DNA from: Leucosporidium creatinivorum
Taxonomy: Eukaryota > Basidiomycota > Microbotryomycetes > Leucosporidiales > Leucosporidiaceae
NCBI GenBank assembly: GCA_001600635.1
Contig: BCKL01000007.1
Span: 1,143,343 to 1,207,342, forward strand
Length of the DNA: 64,000 nucleotides
Direction: 5' to 3'
Shown here piece after piece: positions 22,065 to 31,990 of the stretch. Every line of letters begins with the position of its first letter. The first letter of the stretch is position 1. Position numbers and translations under genes: made by a program. The notes under the pieces are model-generated. The model searched no databases and was not told the origin of the DNA. It saw nothing but the letters and a program-made list of their open reading frames with translations.

Positions 22065-22398
22065 ATTGAGCTTAGGGCGGGATAGAAGGCGCGTCGGGAG
22101 TTACTCTTGGTGTTGGTCTGTAACGAGTGCTCTTCTCTGCCTTCCGTCGTGAAGCTTGAGGCTCGAAGGCCGCTCGGCTCGAATCTCGGCGATGACAGCC
22201 TCGCTTTCTTCCTCGTCGACAGATGCTCGCCTGAGCTCAGTCTCCTCTCAGCACGCTCTCAGGCGGCTCCTTGCGACTCTTCGACCACCTCCCGAGGCTC
22301 TCGACCCGCCTCGTCCCAAGTGGGGCCGCTCGAAAGGCGCTCGGCTCTCAGAGCTGGCTTTCTTTCTCCGGCTTCTCTCTCGTCTCTCGCGCTGTAGC
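22065..22398. promoter_or_regulatory. 5' flank of BTB copy 2
   Basis: The last ~90 bases before the ATG (GGCTCTCAGAGC to CTCTCGCGCTGTAGC) are strongly similar to the 5' flank of BTB copy 4 on the other strand near 39737-39820. The promoter or leader was therefore duplicated with the gene or is conserved. Confidence 0.55.
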
Positions 22399-23175
22399 AT
22401 GTCGCAAGACGGTGAGTAGCACGTCTATATCCCATATTCTCCTCTGCTGACCCCTTCTCTTCCTGCAGCTCCCTCACTCGCTTGGGATGCTCCCCCTCCT
22501 TCTCCCACGCTCGCCGCCGACCAGCCACCCGCTTCATCGTCGCTCCTCCCACCACAACAATATACAGTCGTCACCCGCGGCGTCACCTTCCATCTATCTC
22601 GCTCTCAGATCGAGTCCGATTCGCCAAACTACTTTACCGCCGCCTTCCTCGAGCACGACTTCGCCGAGACCAAGAGCAAGGTCGTTTACCTCGACCGGGA
22701 TCCCCAGCTCTTCGCGCTCATCGTCCAGCACCTCTCGGGATATGGTATAACCCCGCTGCAGCCCGACTGCCTGCCGAAGTGGGCCAGCCCCGAGCAGATG
22801 CGCGAGAATCTCCTTATCGACGCCGAATACCTGTCCCTCGACAAGCTGCAGACGCTGCTCCAGCCAGTTCAGTACCCCGCTACCTCCGATTTCTTACTGA
22901 AGATGGACTGGACTGAGTCCTCCTGAGTCTGCTACCTTCGATACTACTGCCGCTTCAACGATAGTTACGCCGCCGAACTCAACGAAAAGTTCAACGGGCA
23001 CAATATAAGCAACGCCAAGAACCTACGAAGACTTCAGCATCGCCTGAGCCACGAGTACCTCACCGACACTCTGGGAGTCGTTGCCGGCGCAGCAAGCATC
23101 ATCATGGGTCGTCAGACGGTGAGGGCATGGGCGGCTTGGGATGCGGCATGGGAGAAAAAACCTCGGGGGGTATAG
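22399..23175 (+). pseudogene. BTB (KCTD-type) family copy 2, one in-frame stop
   Basis: Exon 1 is MSQD plus one base, followed by an intron with GTGAGT donor, CTGACC branch and CTGCAG acceptor. Exon 2 encodes a Pro/Ala linker, then the BTB domain: YTVVTRGVTFHLSRSQIESD, SPNYFTAAFLEHDFAE, LDRDPQLFALIVQHLSGYG, and LLIDAEYLSLDKLQTLLQ. A TGA at 22924-22926 interrupts the frame after DWTESS. The same frame then continues open for 82 codons with recognisable family sequence (YLRYYCRF, LRRLQHRLSHEYLTDTLGVV) to TAG at 23173-23175. Either a recent single-base nonsense mutation, or a shortened protein of about 150 residues that keeps only the BTB domain. Confidence 0.8.
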
Positions 23176-23488
23176 GGGCTAGGGGATGATGTAGTACTGT
23201 CATAACAAGCTGTTCACCATACAGCCTTGGGGGCCACCGCCCTCGGAAGAGCACAGAGAGCAGAGAGTGGTTTCGGCGTTCGTTCGGCTTCACCTTCCTG
23301 CTTCGTAATCGCCCCTCGGCTCGCTCACCTACCAGGGAAAGGGAGAACCAGATCGTTTCGTCGCAACCCTCTCGCTGCGAAGTGCGCCTCGGGACTCTCG
23401 CAGGGTGGCGGGCGCTCGGCAAAAGCTCTCAGAGGCCAGCCAACCGCTTTTCCTCCTCTTGTGCGTCTTTCACTTCTGCTTGAGGGTC
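23176..23488. promoter_or_regulatory. Region between BTB copies 2 and 3
   Basis: 3' flank of copy 2 and promoter/leader of copy 3. No gene or repeat recognised. The leader ends in a pyrimidine-rich run before ATG 23489. Confidence 0.45.
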
Positions 23489-24251
23489 ATGTCGAGCTTC
23501 AGTGAGTAGCTAGTATGCTCTCAGACACCCGACAGCTAACCCTTGCCCTTCTGCAGCTCCTTACACCACCTCCAAAGCGCCTCCCCTTCCGTCGAGCCTC
23601 GCCGCCGCACCGCCACCTCGACTCGCATCGTCTTTCCACCCTCCAGAGCAATACACAATCATCACTCGAGATATCATATTCAAGCCGTCTCGCTCTCAGC
23701 TTGAATACGACTCGCCCAACTACTTCACCGCCGCCTTCCTGTCGCACGACTTCGCCGAAGCGCAAAGCCGAACGCTCTACCTCGACCGAGGTCCTCATCT
23801 GTTTGCTCTCATCGTCAACCATCTCTCTGGCTACCAAATCATGCCTTTCCGAGCCAAAGGACTGCCAACCTCAACGTGCCCCGAGCTGGCTCGGATCAAT
23901 CTTTTGATTGACGCCGAGTACTTTCAGCTCGAGAAGCTCCAAGCAATCCTCCGACCGCCGTACGAAGGTCCAGAAGCTATTGAGGACTGGTCCAAACCCC
24001 TCCTGGACTCCTACCTCCGCTTCTGCGGCTTCAGTCCATCTTATCTCGACGGTCTGAGCAAAAAGCTTCGGCTCCACGCTATCGACAATGTCAAGGACTT
24101 TCGGAGTCTACAGCATCTCATGACGCATCAGTATTTGACGGAGAAGGTGGGATTGGCGGAGGGAGAGGCGCCGTTGTTGCTTGCGCATCAGAACGAGCAG
24201 AGTTGGGCCGAGTGGGAAGAGTTGATGGCGGCGAGACCGAGGCAGGCGTAG
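23489..24251 (+). CDS. KCTD/T1-type BTB domain protein, copy 3 (intact)
   Basis: The best-preserved member of a five-copy family in this window. Exon 1 (MSSF) is spliced to a single large exon through an intron with GTGAGT, CTAACC and CTGCAG. A Pro/Ala linker of about 30 residues precedes the BTB fold: QYTIITRDIIFKPSRSQLEY, DSPNYFTAAFLSHDFAE, LDRGPHLFALIVNHLSGYQ. A helical C-terminal region follows (LARINLLIDAEYFQLEKLQA; LDSYLRFCGFSPSYLDGL; DFRSLQHLMTHQYLTEKVGL; AHQNEQSWAEWEEL). Length is about 232 residues. BTB domains of this type oligomerise and often bridge substrates to Cul3; that role here is inference. It is tail-to-tail with an arrestin-like gene, 214 bp apart. Confidence 0.82.
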
Positions 24252-24465
24252 AGGCGAGCTTGGAGCTTAAAACAGATAGTTGAATAGCTGTATGTACTCT
24301 GGTATGAGCTGGACGACCCTCGAGAGCCAGCAAGTCGGGTGAAAGCTAGAGAAGTGCCTCGGCTCAGAGCTCGGCGATGATAGCTTCGCTCTTCCGACTT
24401 CATGCGACTCTTGGGACCTCACATGAAGCTCGCGCGCGAGGTTCTGGAAATCTATCATTTTATCA

Positions 24466-26251
24466 TCAGCCGACATGATCTACCAGGCCCTGCATTCTCC
24501 CATCTACGCCAATTTTCGGCACTCGGAGCGGGCCCTCCTCCAACAGCAGCGCCTTCCCGTGTCGTTCTATTAGTCTGATGGCGCAACGAGGGTTAGCTGA
24601 GAGCTGTAGAGCGACGCTGGAGCAACATACCGATGTAATGGCATCGCGCAGAGGCAGAAAGGCGTCTCTTCGGGCGGGCCTTGAGGAAGAGGGTTGTCGA
24701 AGCTGTACTCGGGCAGCGTGAGAGATGGGAGATGTGCTCCGCACTGCAGCGAGAAGAAGATCAGCTATCTCGTAGGGCTGTCTCGACGAAAGAAGATCTC
24801 GTTGGGCCGTCTCGCGAATCTTACGCCTTCCAACATCGCCGAGTCGACTCACCGAGTAAATTTCCAGCGGCTTGACGACAGCTACACGCTGCTGGTCTCC
24901 GAGCTGCCCATCCGCTTGAGGTACATGATACAGTATCTCGACCTCCACCACATGCCGCACATTGATCCACGCCTTCGTTCCCGGCAGCGTCGACGGCCGA
25001 ACGATAGTGTCCTTCGGTAGTCGAACGAGGTGCTTGAAAGTGAGTTGTTGAGCAGCTTCTCCCGATGACCAGAGGGGATGCGAGTCGGTTGGGCGTGCGT
25101 AGTGGTGATAGTCGGATTCGAGGGCACCTTGATTCGGCGGATGCGAGGCGTCGAGGAAAGCGAGCCGAAGTTCATCGGGTGGTGGATGGGCGATATGATT
25201 CGGATCGGCGGGAGTGGTGAGGGTGAAGTGTTGTCGTAGGGTCACGGCGATGGAGGCGACGACGAGTGGTCGATCTGCTAGCGAGAGGAGGTTGTATCGG
25301 AAGAGCAGCAGGCCTCCGACCATCATATGTTGTGACTGTAGCTCGATACCGAATGGCGAAACGGCGTCGAGGGTTCCTTCGATGCGAGCGTGCAGGCTCG
25401 GCGGAGGACTCGAAGCGCCAGCTCCTCCCGGCTGTGGATGAAGCAAGTCAGCTCAGCTTGGGTTTAAAAGAGGCGGAAGACTCACATTCACCACCAGCAT
25501 CAACTCCTGCTCCACGCTTGTCACTTCAGTCCCCAGCTTGCCCAGTCCCTTCGCCCTCGCAACGACTCGATGCCTCACTCGTCCCCATGGCGACCGCTCG
25601 TACGTCGGCGTCGAGCTAGGGATGAGGATGGAGAACTCCCATGTATGCTCTCCTCGTTCCAGCTTGAGATGGGCATCCTCGGAGGAAGAGAGCGAGTCGT
25701 GTAGGGTGACTTCTCGGTCCAACGAGATGAAGGACTCGTGAGGTCGGTGATCTGACCAGCCAATGTCTTGACGTCCTATCACTCGGACCGAGAGGTGTCG
25801 TAATGTCTTTGCTTTGGGAAGAAGCAACGTGACCCTGAAGAAGAGGGAGATCAGCTCGGCTCGGCTTGAACGAAACGAAGCCACGACGTACGTTCCCTGC
25901 ACCATGGGATCGCTTGTCGGTGTATCCTCATCCAGATTCGGCTTGAGGAACAGCTGATGCTCCAGTAGATGCACCTGGAAAGCGACGGAGAAAGCGGCGG
26001 CGGCGAAGCTCGGCAAGATCAGCTCGAGTAGGACGGCAATCTCTGGACGTAGAGCTCACCTCTAATGTCGGAGTAGCTAACCCCATCTTCCCAAACAGCC
26101 CCGGCGAAGCTGAGCGACTCCTCGACGAAGCAGAGAGGGATCCAGGACGGGAAGGGCGTTGCAAGTGGTGAAGACGGCGAAAGGTGGGATCCCACTCCTC
26201 TGTAGGCGATGGGGCTCGAGAGCTTGATCTTGTAGTCGATCCGGAGGCCAT
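24466..26251 (-). CDS. Arrestin-like protein (Ldb19/ART type), paralogue a
   Basis: First of three arrestin-like paralogues (also 26563-28397 and 45433-47257). It starts MASGSTTRSSSRAPSPTEEW (ATG 26251). A disordered Ser-rich head is followed by the arrestin beta-sandwich: LEVHLLEHQLFLKPNL, VTLLLPKAKTLRHLSVRVIG, LERGEHTWEFSILIPSSTPT, YERSPWGRVRHRVVARAKGL, then HARIEGTLDAVSPFGIELQS, TFKHLVRLPKDTIVRPS, GTKAWINVRHVVEVEILYHV, and a Cys-containing end module before LIERHGKALLLEEG. It ends MQGLVDHVG-TGA. ART proteins recruit Rsp5 to membrane transporters, but no PPxY motif is visible, so Rsp5 binding is not supported by sequence. Unlike both paralogues it lacks the intron after the QSQHMM segment. 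Confidence 0.82.
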
Positions 26252-26562
26252 TGTCGAGCTGTAGCGGAGCGAGCGATAGACTCGAAGGAAGAGCAGAGTC
26301 AATGAGACGCGAGCAAGAAAGCAGCGTGGGGGCCAAGCAGAGCCCAAGGCCGCTGGAACCTTGGTGCAGACCGAGGCTGAGTTTGAGTCAAGGCAAGATG
26401 GCTCGGAGGTGAGAAGGCGAAGCGCGAGATCAAAGTCGTCGCCGAGCTCGGCCCCTCTCTCGCCAGAGCCGAGACGTCCTTCGCACTCGCTACATCTCCA
26501 GGCAATAGAAGGAGATGTGCCCGCGCCGCACGGAGCCGATCATGTGATGTTCAATTGCTGCC
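26252..26562. other. Intergenic between arrestin paralogues a and b
   Basis: Promoter of paralogue a and 3' UTR of paralogue b, both minus strand. A CATGTGATG element lies near 26551. No gene seen. Confidence 0.45.
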
Positions 26563-28397
26563 TCATCCGACATGACCTACCAAACCCTGCGTCCTCCCAT
26601 CAACGCCGAGCTTCGGCACAGCTGCACGACCTTCCTCGACCAGCAACGACTTGCCGTGTCGTTCGATGAGCCTGTGGGGGACGAGGCGTAAGTCTTTTGA
26701 TATTTTGAGTGAGTGAGAATGGGCGTACGGCTTGATTTTGAGACAGCAGAGGCAGTTGGGATGCTCGGTCGAAGGGCCTTGAGGGAGAGGATCGCGTTCC
26801 GAGTACTCCGGAAGCACCAGCGAAGGGAGGTACGAGCTGCACTGAGGTTTCAAAGAAAGTCAGCCCTCCGCGCTTTCGGAGCCAGCCTCCAGAGTCGCCA
26901 GAAACGCCGGCCGAACTCACATTGTGGAACTCCAATCCCTTGCTCACCGTCGCCTTGAGCCTCTCACCCAACTCCCCGTCCTTCGGGAGGTAGTAACATA
27001 TCTCCACCTCGACAGTGTGCCTCAGCTTGATGAACGCCTTCGTGCCGGGAAAGGTCGATGGGCGCAGCACATTGTCCTTGGGCAGACGAGCAAGATGCTT
27101 GAAGTGGAGGTCTGCTCCTACTTCTGATGACCAGAGGTTCTTGCGGTTGACAGCAAGAGCGGGTTTGTCAGACTGTAGATCGCCGTCGTTCGGCGGATGG
27201 TCGCCGTCAATGAAGGCTACGCGAAGGAGGTCGGGTGGGGGCTGACTCGTTCGGTTAGGGTCTTCAGGGGATTGAAGTGTGAAGTGCTGTCGGATATTGA
27301 GATCGATGGAGGCGATGATGAGGGGAGAGTTGGCGAGAGGGAGAAGATGGAAGCGGAGGAGGAGGAGAGACCCGACCTATCGGAGGAGAAAGGAGGGTCA
27401 GCAAGAAGCGGATGGAGCTGTAGGGCTGGCTCACCATGAGATGCTTGGACTGTAACTCGATGCCGAAAGGCGAGGACGTATCAATCCTCCCTTCAATTCT
27501 GGCGTGAAAGCCCGGCGGTGGAGCGGAAACGGCTCCTCCAGGCTGAATAGGAGAGAGGGTCAGTCGGTGAGGGCAGGACATCCCACTCTACACGCACATC
27601 AACCTTCAGAAAGAGGTCTTTTGCCTCGCTCACAAGCTCCCCACCGAACGCGCCCATTCCCTTCGCCCTCGCCGAAACTCGATGGCGTACCGTGCCCCAT
27701 CTCGACCGTTCGTAGGTTGGCGTTGAGCTCGGGATCACGAGGATGAACTCCCATGTATGTTCTCCCTTCTCCAGCTTGTAGTGACCCGAATCATCGTCGT
27801 CGTCGTTGGTCTTGGAGGAGAGGGTCTCGAGGAGAGTGACTTCTCGGTCGAGGACGATGGAGGATTCGAGGAATTGACCCTCGCCCCAGCCGATGTTCTG
27901 AAGGCCTTGTACTTGGACTGAGAGGTGGCGTAATGTACGAGCTTTTGGCAGATACAGAGTCACGCTGAGGGAGGGAGGAGCGAGCGCCGAGTCAACGCCG
28001 ACATCGAATCGAAGGGCACGAGGAGCAAAGTCGAGCGGTACATACGTTCCCTGTAGCAGTGGGTCGCTCGTCGGAACGTCCACATCGAACGAGGGCTTCA
28101 TATAGAGATGGTCTTCGAGGAGGTGGACCTGCGCGCCAAGCGAATCGATGAGCGAGGTCCTCATACGCTGTGAGAGCAGGAGCAATCGTTGCTTACCTCC
28201 AAGGTCGGTCCTCCCATTCCCAGATGCCCCAGCAGTCCCGGCGAGGTCGGTCGCGACGCCGTTGACCTGGTGATGGAGCTGGGACGCGACGAGGTGGTGT
28301 TGGAGTGGTGCAGTCGCCGAAAGTAGGGCTCGTAGTCGTCCTCTACTCCATACTCCTCGTCCGGTGTCAAACCCTTGCTCTTCAGCGACGAGCTCAT
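26563..28397 (-). CDS. Arrestin-like protein (Ldb19/ART type), paralogue b
   Basis: Starts MSSSLKSKGLTPDEEYGVED (ATG 28397), nearly identical to the start of paralogue c. Arrestin-fold landmarks: VHLLEDHLYMKPSFDVDVPT, VTLYLPKARTLRHLSVQVQG, LEKGEHTWEFILVIPSSTPT, APPPGFHARIEGRIDTSSPF, then an intron at the HLM codon boundary, FTLQSPEDPNRTSQPPPDLL, LARLPKDNVLRPSTFPGTKA and FIKLRHTVEVEICYYLPKDG. The CSSYLPSLVLPEYSERDP module and LIERHGKSLLVEEGRAAVP follow, ending GRTQGLVGHVG-TGA. Seven or so exons. It lies head-to-tail with paralogue a and is closer in sequence to c than to a. Likely a cytosolic trafficking adaptor; cargo unknown. No PPxY seen. Confidence 0.83.
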
Positions 28398-28842
28398 GGT
28401 CGGCGGAGGAAGAGGGGCCGACGCAAAGTCCAGACGACGAGAGCTGCTAGGCGTCGATTAGAGGGGCTGTAGGATGGGCTGGGAGCAAGCAGAGCGCCAA
28501 ACCAAGCGCTTCGAAGATGCAGACGAGTCGAGAGCTGAAGACGAGCGATGCGGAGGGAGGCGAAGCGTGGCCGAGCAAGGTCAGGATCGGCCTTCGCTGA
28601 AAGATGATCGCTGTAGTCGATCAAGCTCTGCACGTCCGTAGACGTGTACATTCGTCTCTTCTCGACCGCCCTCGGCACGGGGTCAGAAAGCGAACGTGCG
28701 GGCTCAAAGCCGAGTACTCTACATACTCTCCGAGCCCCCTGCGCCGAGCAAGTCTTTATCGCTCGCTGCATGTCTTTTCTCGACCTGCAGAGGAGAATCA
28801 AAGTACAGACCAAGTCGTATTCCACTGCCTCGATCCCCTCCC
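28398..28842. other. Intergenic between arrestin b promoter and HDAC 3' end
   Basis: 445 bp holding the promoter of paralogue b and the 3' UTR of the deacetylase (both minus strand). Short open frames on both strands show no domain or splice pattern. Confidence 0.5.
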
Positions 28843-29981
28843 CTAGAACGGAATCGGTGTATCTCCCTTTGGCGCTGGAACTCCCTCGGCGGGGATCTCA
28901 GCCATATCCACATCTCCGGACTGTCCGCTCGCATCATCCTCCCCCGCTCCCGCCGTCGTAGTAGCCCTCGCCGCACTGGTCGTAGCCGGTGGTCCCTCGT
29001 AGAGCTCAATGTCCTCTCCTTCGGCGACACCAGGGATCGTCTCGGGGATGGGAGCAGGAGGGCGAGTAGAAGGCGGGATGAGGTCTGAGGTGAGGAGGGT
29101 GGTGGTGGTCGTCTTGCTCGCCTTCTTGGACTTGGAGAAGCCGTTCTCGCGGTGGGAGGAGCGGTCACGGCGGCCGCCAGTGCCCTCGTCCTCTGAGTCG
29201 GAGAACTCGTCGTCGCGTTGGATCCGGGCGTCGAGGGTGTGGGCTGTGGTGTGAGGGGGTAATAGGAGGGAGAGGCGTAGGGGGTGGAGGGAGGAGGAGG
29301 GCGGGAAGAGAAGTCAGCTGGAGTTCGGCGAGGACGACGGAGAGGGAGAAGGAACTCGGACTCACTCGCTCGTCGCTGATTAGGATCGCGCTCATCCTCA
29401 TCCAGATCATCATCCTCATCCATCGCCGTCCTCGGGATCGCTGTGTCGCCTTCGGGTCAGCTCTGCCTCCTGCGCGTCCCATCTCGCGCGAAACTCACCT
29501 GTCATCTGCACACTCGGCGCACTGCCCGTATGCCTCAAGTTCTCAAACACCTGCGCCTTGATCTTCTCCAAGTACTCCCTCGTGTTCATGTCCTCGGCGT
29601 TGGATTGAGGGACGTCGAGGTGATAGGTAGGGCCGAAATACTCGTAGTACTCGTTCATGGGGATCTCTGTGTTGGGAGGAGAGGTCAGCTGACGGCTTGT
29701 GAGAACTTGAGACGCAGAGAGAGCCGGCAAGCGAGACGAGGGTAGCTAGATGCGATGCGCGAGGCGCGAGGCGAGAGGAGGAGGAGCGAGAGAGAAGGGA
29801 GAGCAGACAACGCACCATGTCCAAGCTCCTGGCCCGCCGCCAATCCAGTCTCGAACGCCCAAGTCCTCGCGACATTACGGATGGTGTATCCTCCACCGCC
29901 GAGCAGAAGGAGAGGGAGACCGAAGGACTTGATGAATTGGACGCAGTTGGCGTGGCCTGTATTGTGCAGAATGCGATCAGC

Positions 29982-30012
<31 letters not shown>

Positions 30013-31797
30013 AGGGAGCGAACCTCGCATCGACAAGTTCAATGTGCCCAGCCTGTCGCCTGAAAGACTGTCTCCTCCGCATTGGAGGACGACGGCGGAG
30101 GGGCGGTACCATTCCATGATTTGGGAGATGACCTGTTCATGTGCATCGAGGCGAGGAGAGTGAGCGAGAGGAAAGGAGGTCAGCTCGGCTCGACTCGGAG
30201 GAGGGAGAGAGAGAGCGAACTCACCGGCTCGAACACACTCTTGTACGCCTCGTCGGTAATGCCGTCTCGGAGAGGGAAGTTGACAGCGTAATTCTTGCCC
30301 TTGCCATGTCCAATGTCCTTGATGTCTCCAGTACCAGGGAAGAACTCCCCGTACTTGTGGAAGGAGGCTGTCATGACCCGGTCGGTCGTGTAAAAGGCCT
30401 CCTCCACTCCGTCGCCGTGATGCACGTCAATGTCGACGTAGAGGACTCGAGGGTGGTAGCGGAGGAGTTCGAGGATGCCGAGAACGATGTCTGTTTGAGT
30501 GACGAGCGCCGAGGGAAGAGCAGGAGAGGTAGGGGATGCGGGTCAGCAGCGCCGACCAATTAAAGAGCGAAGGAGCAGGTGGCGCACCGTTGATGTAGCA
30601 GAATCCCGAGGCCTCGGCCTTCTTGGCGTGATGAAGTCCTCCCGCCCAGTTGATGGCAATGTCGCACTTGTCGCGCGAGAGGCGAGCGGCTCCCTCTGTT
30701 CGAGCGAGAGGAGAGCGAGGAAGGGTGAGGAAGCGGTGGAGAGCGTGTTAGTGGGAGCGACTTCGTGTGAAAGAAGGAGGATGCGACAAACCCATGGATC
30801 CTCCGGCCGAGATGGAGCAGTATTCGAAGAGACCGTCAAAGACGGGGCAATCGTCGCCGACGTTGACTGTGTAGGAGTGGGCAGTGAGCGAGAGAGGGGA
30901 GAGGTGATGCGTCGAGAGACAAAGCGGAAGCGAGGGTTGGAGAAGGAAAGAACGAAGCGAAGTCAGCATCGCCGTCCTCATCGCCGAGACCCTCCCCTTC
31001 CTCCTTCTTCCCATCTTTCCGCCTCGCCAGCACCATCTCATCCAGGAAAGCGGAACCAAACTCACATTTGCCCATCTCCCTCCCAATCCCTCCCGTCCTA
31101 CCTCCCGCTCCTCCACCAGCAGCCCCACTCTCCGCCGCCGCATCGACCAAATCAGGGCTAACGCGGCTGAGGAAATCGACGTATTCGTCCGTGTGGAATT
31201 GGGCCATTTCCTTGCGGGTGGCGGGTTTGGCGCGCTGTTCCACGTTGCAAGAGAGCTGGGTTAGCGAGGACGGCGAGGGCAGAGGGAGGGGTGGGAAAGC
31301 GAGAGCGGCGTACGAAAATCTCCATCTTCTTGTAGAGGCCGTAGTTCATGACGAGGGAGTGGGTCATGCGGATTCGGTGAGGCTGTAGGTCGGTTGAGAG
31401 GGAGCAGCGGAGCCACGGCGGCGGCAGGTCAGCGTGTGTTATGCGGGCTCGGTGGGCGGGATTTCGAGCTCTGAAAGCGCCGAGAGGTGGTCCAGTGCAT
31501 AGAGCGGAAATTCACCTTCATCGGGTGGGAGGGTCCGTAGTCTGCAGGCGAATTGAATGGTCAGCCTTGATGAGAGCCGGAATCGGAGGGCGAGGGCCAG
31601 CAAGAGCTCACGGTAGTTGCCAATGTCTGTTGTAGAGCAGTGTGAATAGCGAGGATGTCAGCACATCACTACATGACAACCTACAGCGCGGAAGTAGCTG
31701 CTGAGGTGCAGATCGAGGCAAGCTTGGACTGACCCGAGTCGAAGAAGTAGCAGGTGCGCTTCTTTGTGCCCGAGATGGGCGACATTACTCCCGCCAT
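28843..31797 (-). CDS. RPD3: Class I histone deacetylase, Rpd3 type
   Basis: Zinc-dependent nuclear lysine deacetylase of Sin3-type co-repressor complexes. It starts [20 protein letters not shown] (ATG 31797). Order: [57 protein letters not shown], then [20 protein letters not shown] with the active-site His pair. [20 protein letters not shown] carries zinc ligands Asp/His; [29 protein letters not shown] with the second zinc Asp, and [20 protein letters not shown] follow. An acidic/disordered tail ends [11 protein letters not shown]. Active-site residues look intact. The 5' end is cut into tiny exons: 15 nt (31612-31626, DIGNY) and 26 nt (31516-31541). A linker in the CE2 region is unusually Gly/Ala-rich ([18 protein letters not shown]). 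It shares a 193-bp promoter region with the GYF gene. Confidence 0.95.
29981..30015 (+). repeat. GA microsatellite in a deacetylase intron
   Basis: About 12 uninterrupted GA units followed by AAAGAGAAAGG. On the transcribed strand this is a CT run in an intron between the [14 protein letters not shown] and GHANCVQF exons, where it may act as a long polypyrimidine tract. Likely length-polymorphic. Confidence 0.85.
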
Positions 31798-31990
31798 GAT
31801 GTGCTGTAGCTTGGTAGTACCAAAGAAGTGAAAGCTGTAGCCTTGTAGGTTGCGAGCCGGGGAAACGAGCGATTAGAGGCAAGGAGGTCGACGCGCTCGG
31901 CTCGTTGCCTTTCTCTCTTTAACCAGCTCCTCGTCGCCGTTTTCGCTCTTTTTCAAAGCTCTTCAAATCTCTCTTATCACCTCATTAACA
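31798..31990. promoter_or_regulatory. Divergent promoter, Rpd3 / GYF gene
   Basis: 193 bp between opposite start codons. The GYF side is pyrimidine-rich (TTTCTCTCTTTAACC, CTCTTCAAATCTCTC). No TATA box is obvious. Confidence 0.6.

Noticed and set aside
22924-22926. TGA in BTB copy 2 as a selenocysteine or programmed readthrough codon
   Set aside because: Fungi of this group are not known to use selenocysteine, no structured element was seen, and sibling copies are also damaged. Simple nonsense mutation is the better explanation.
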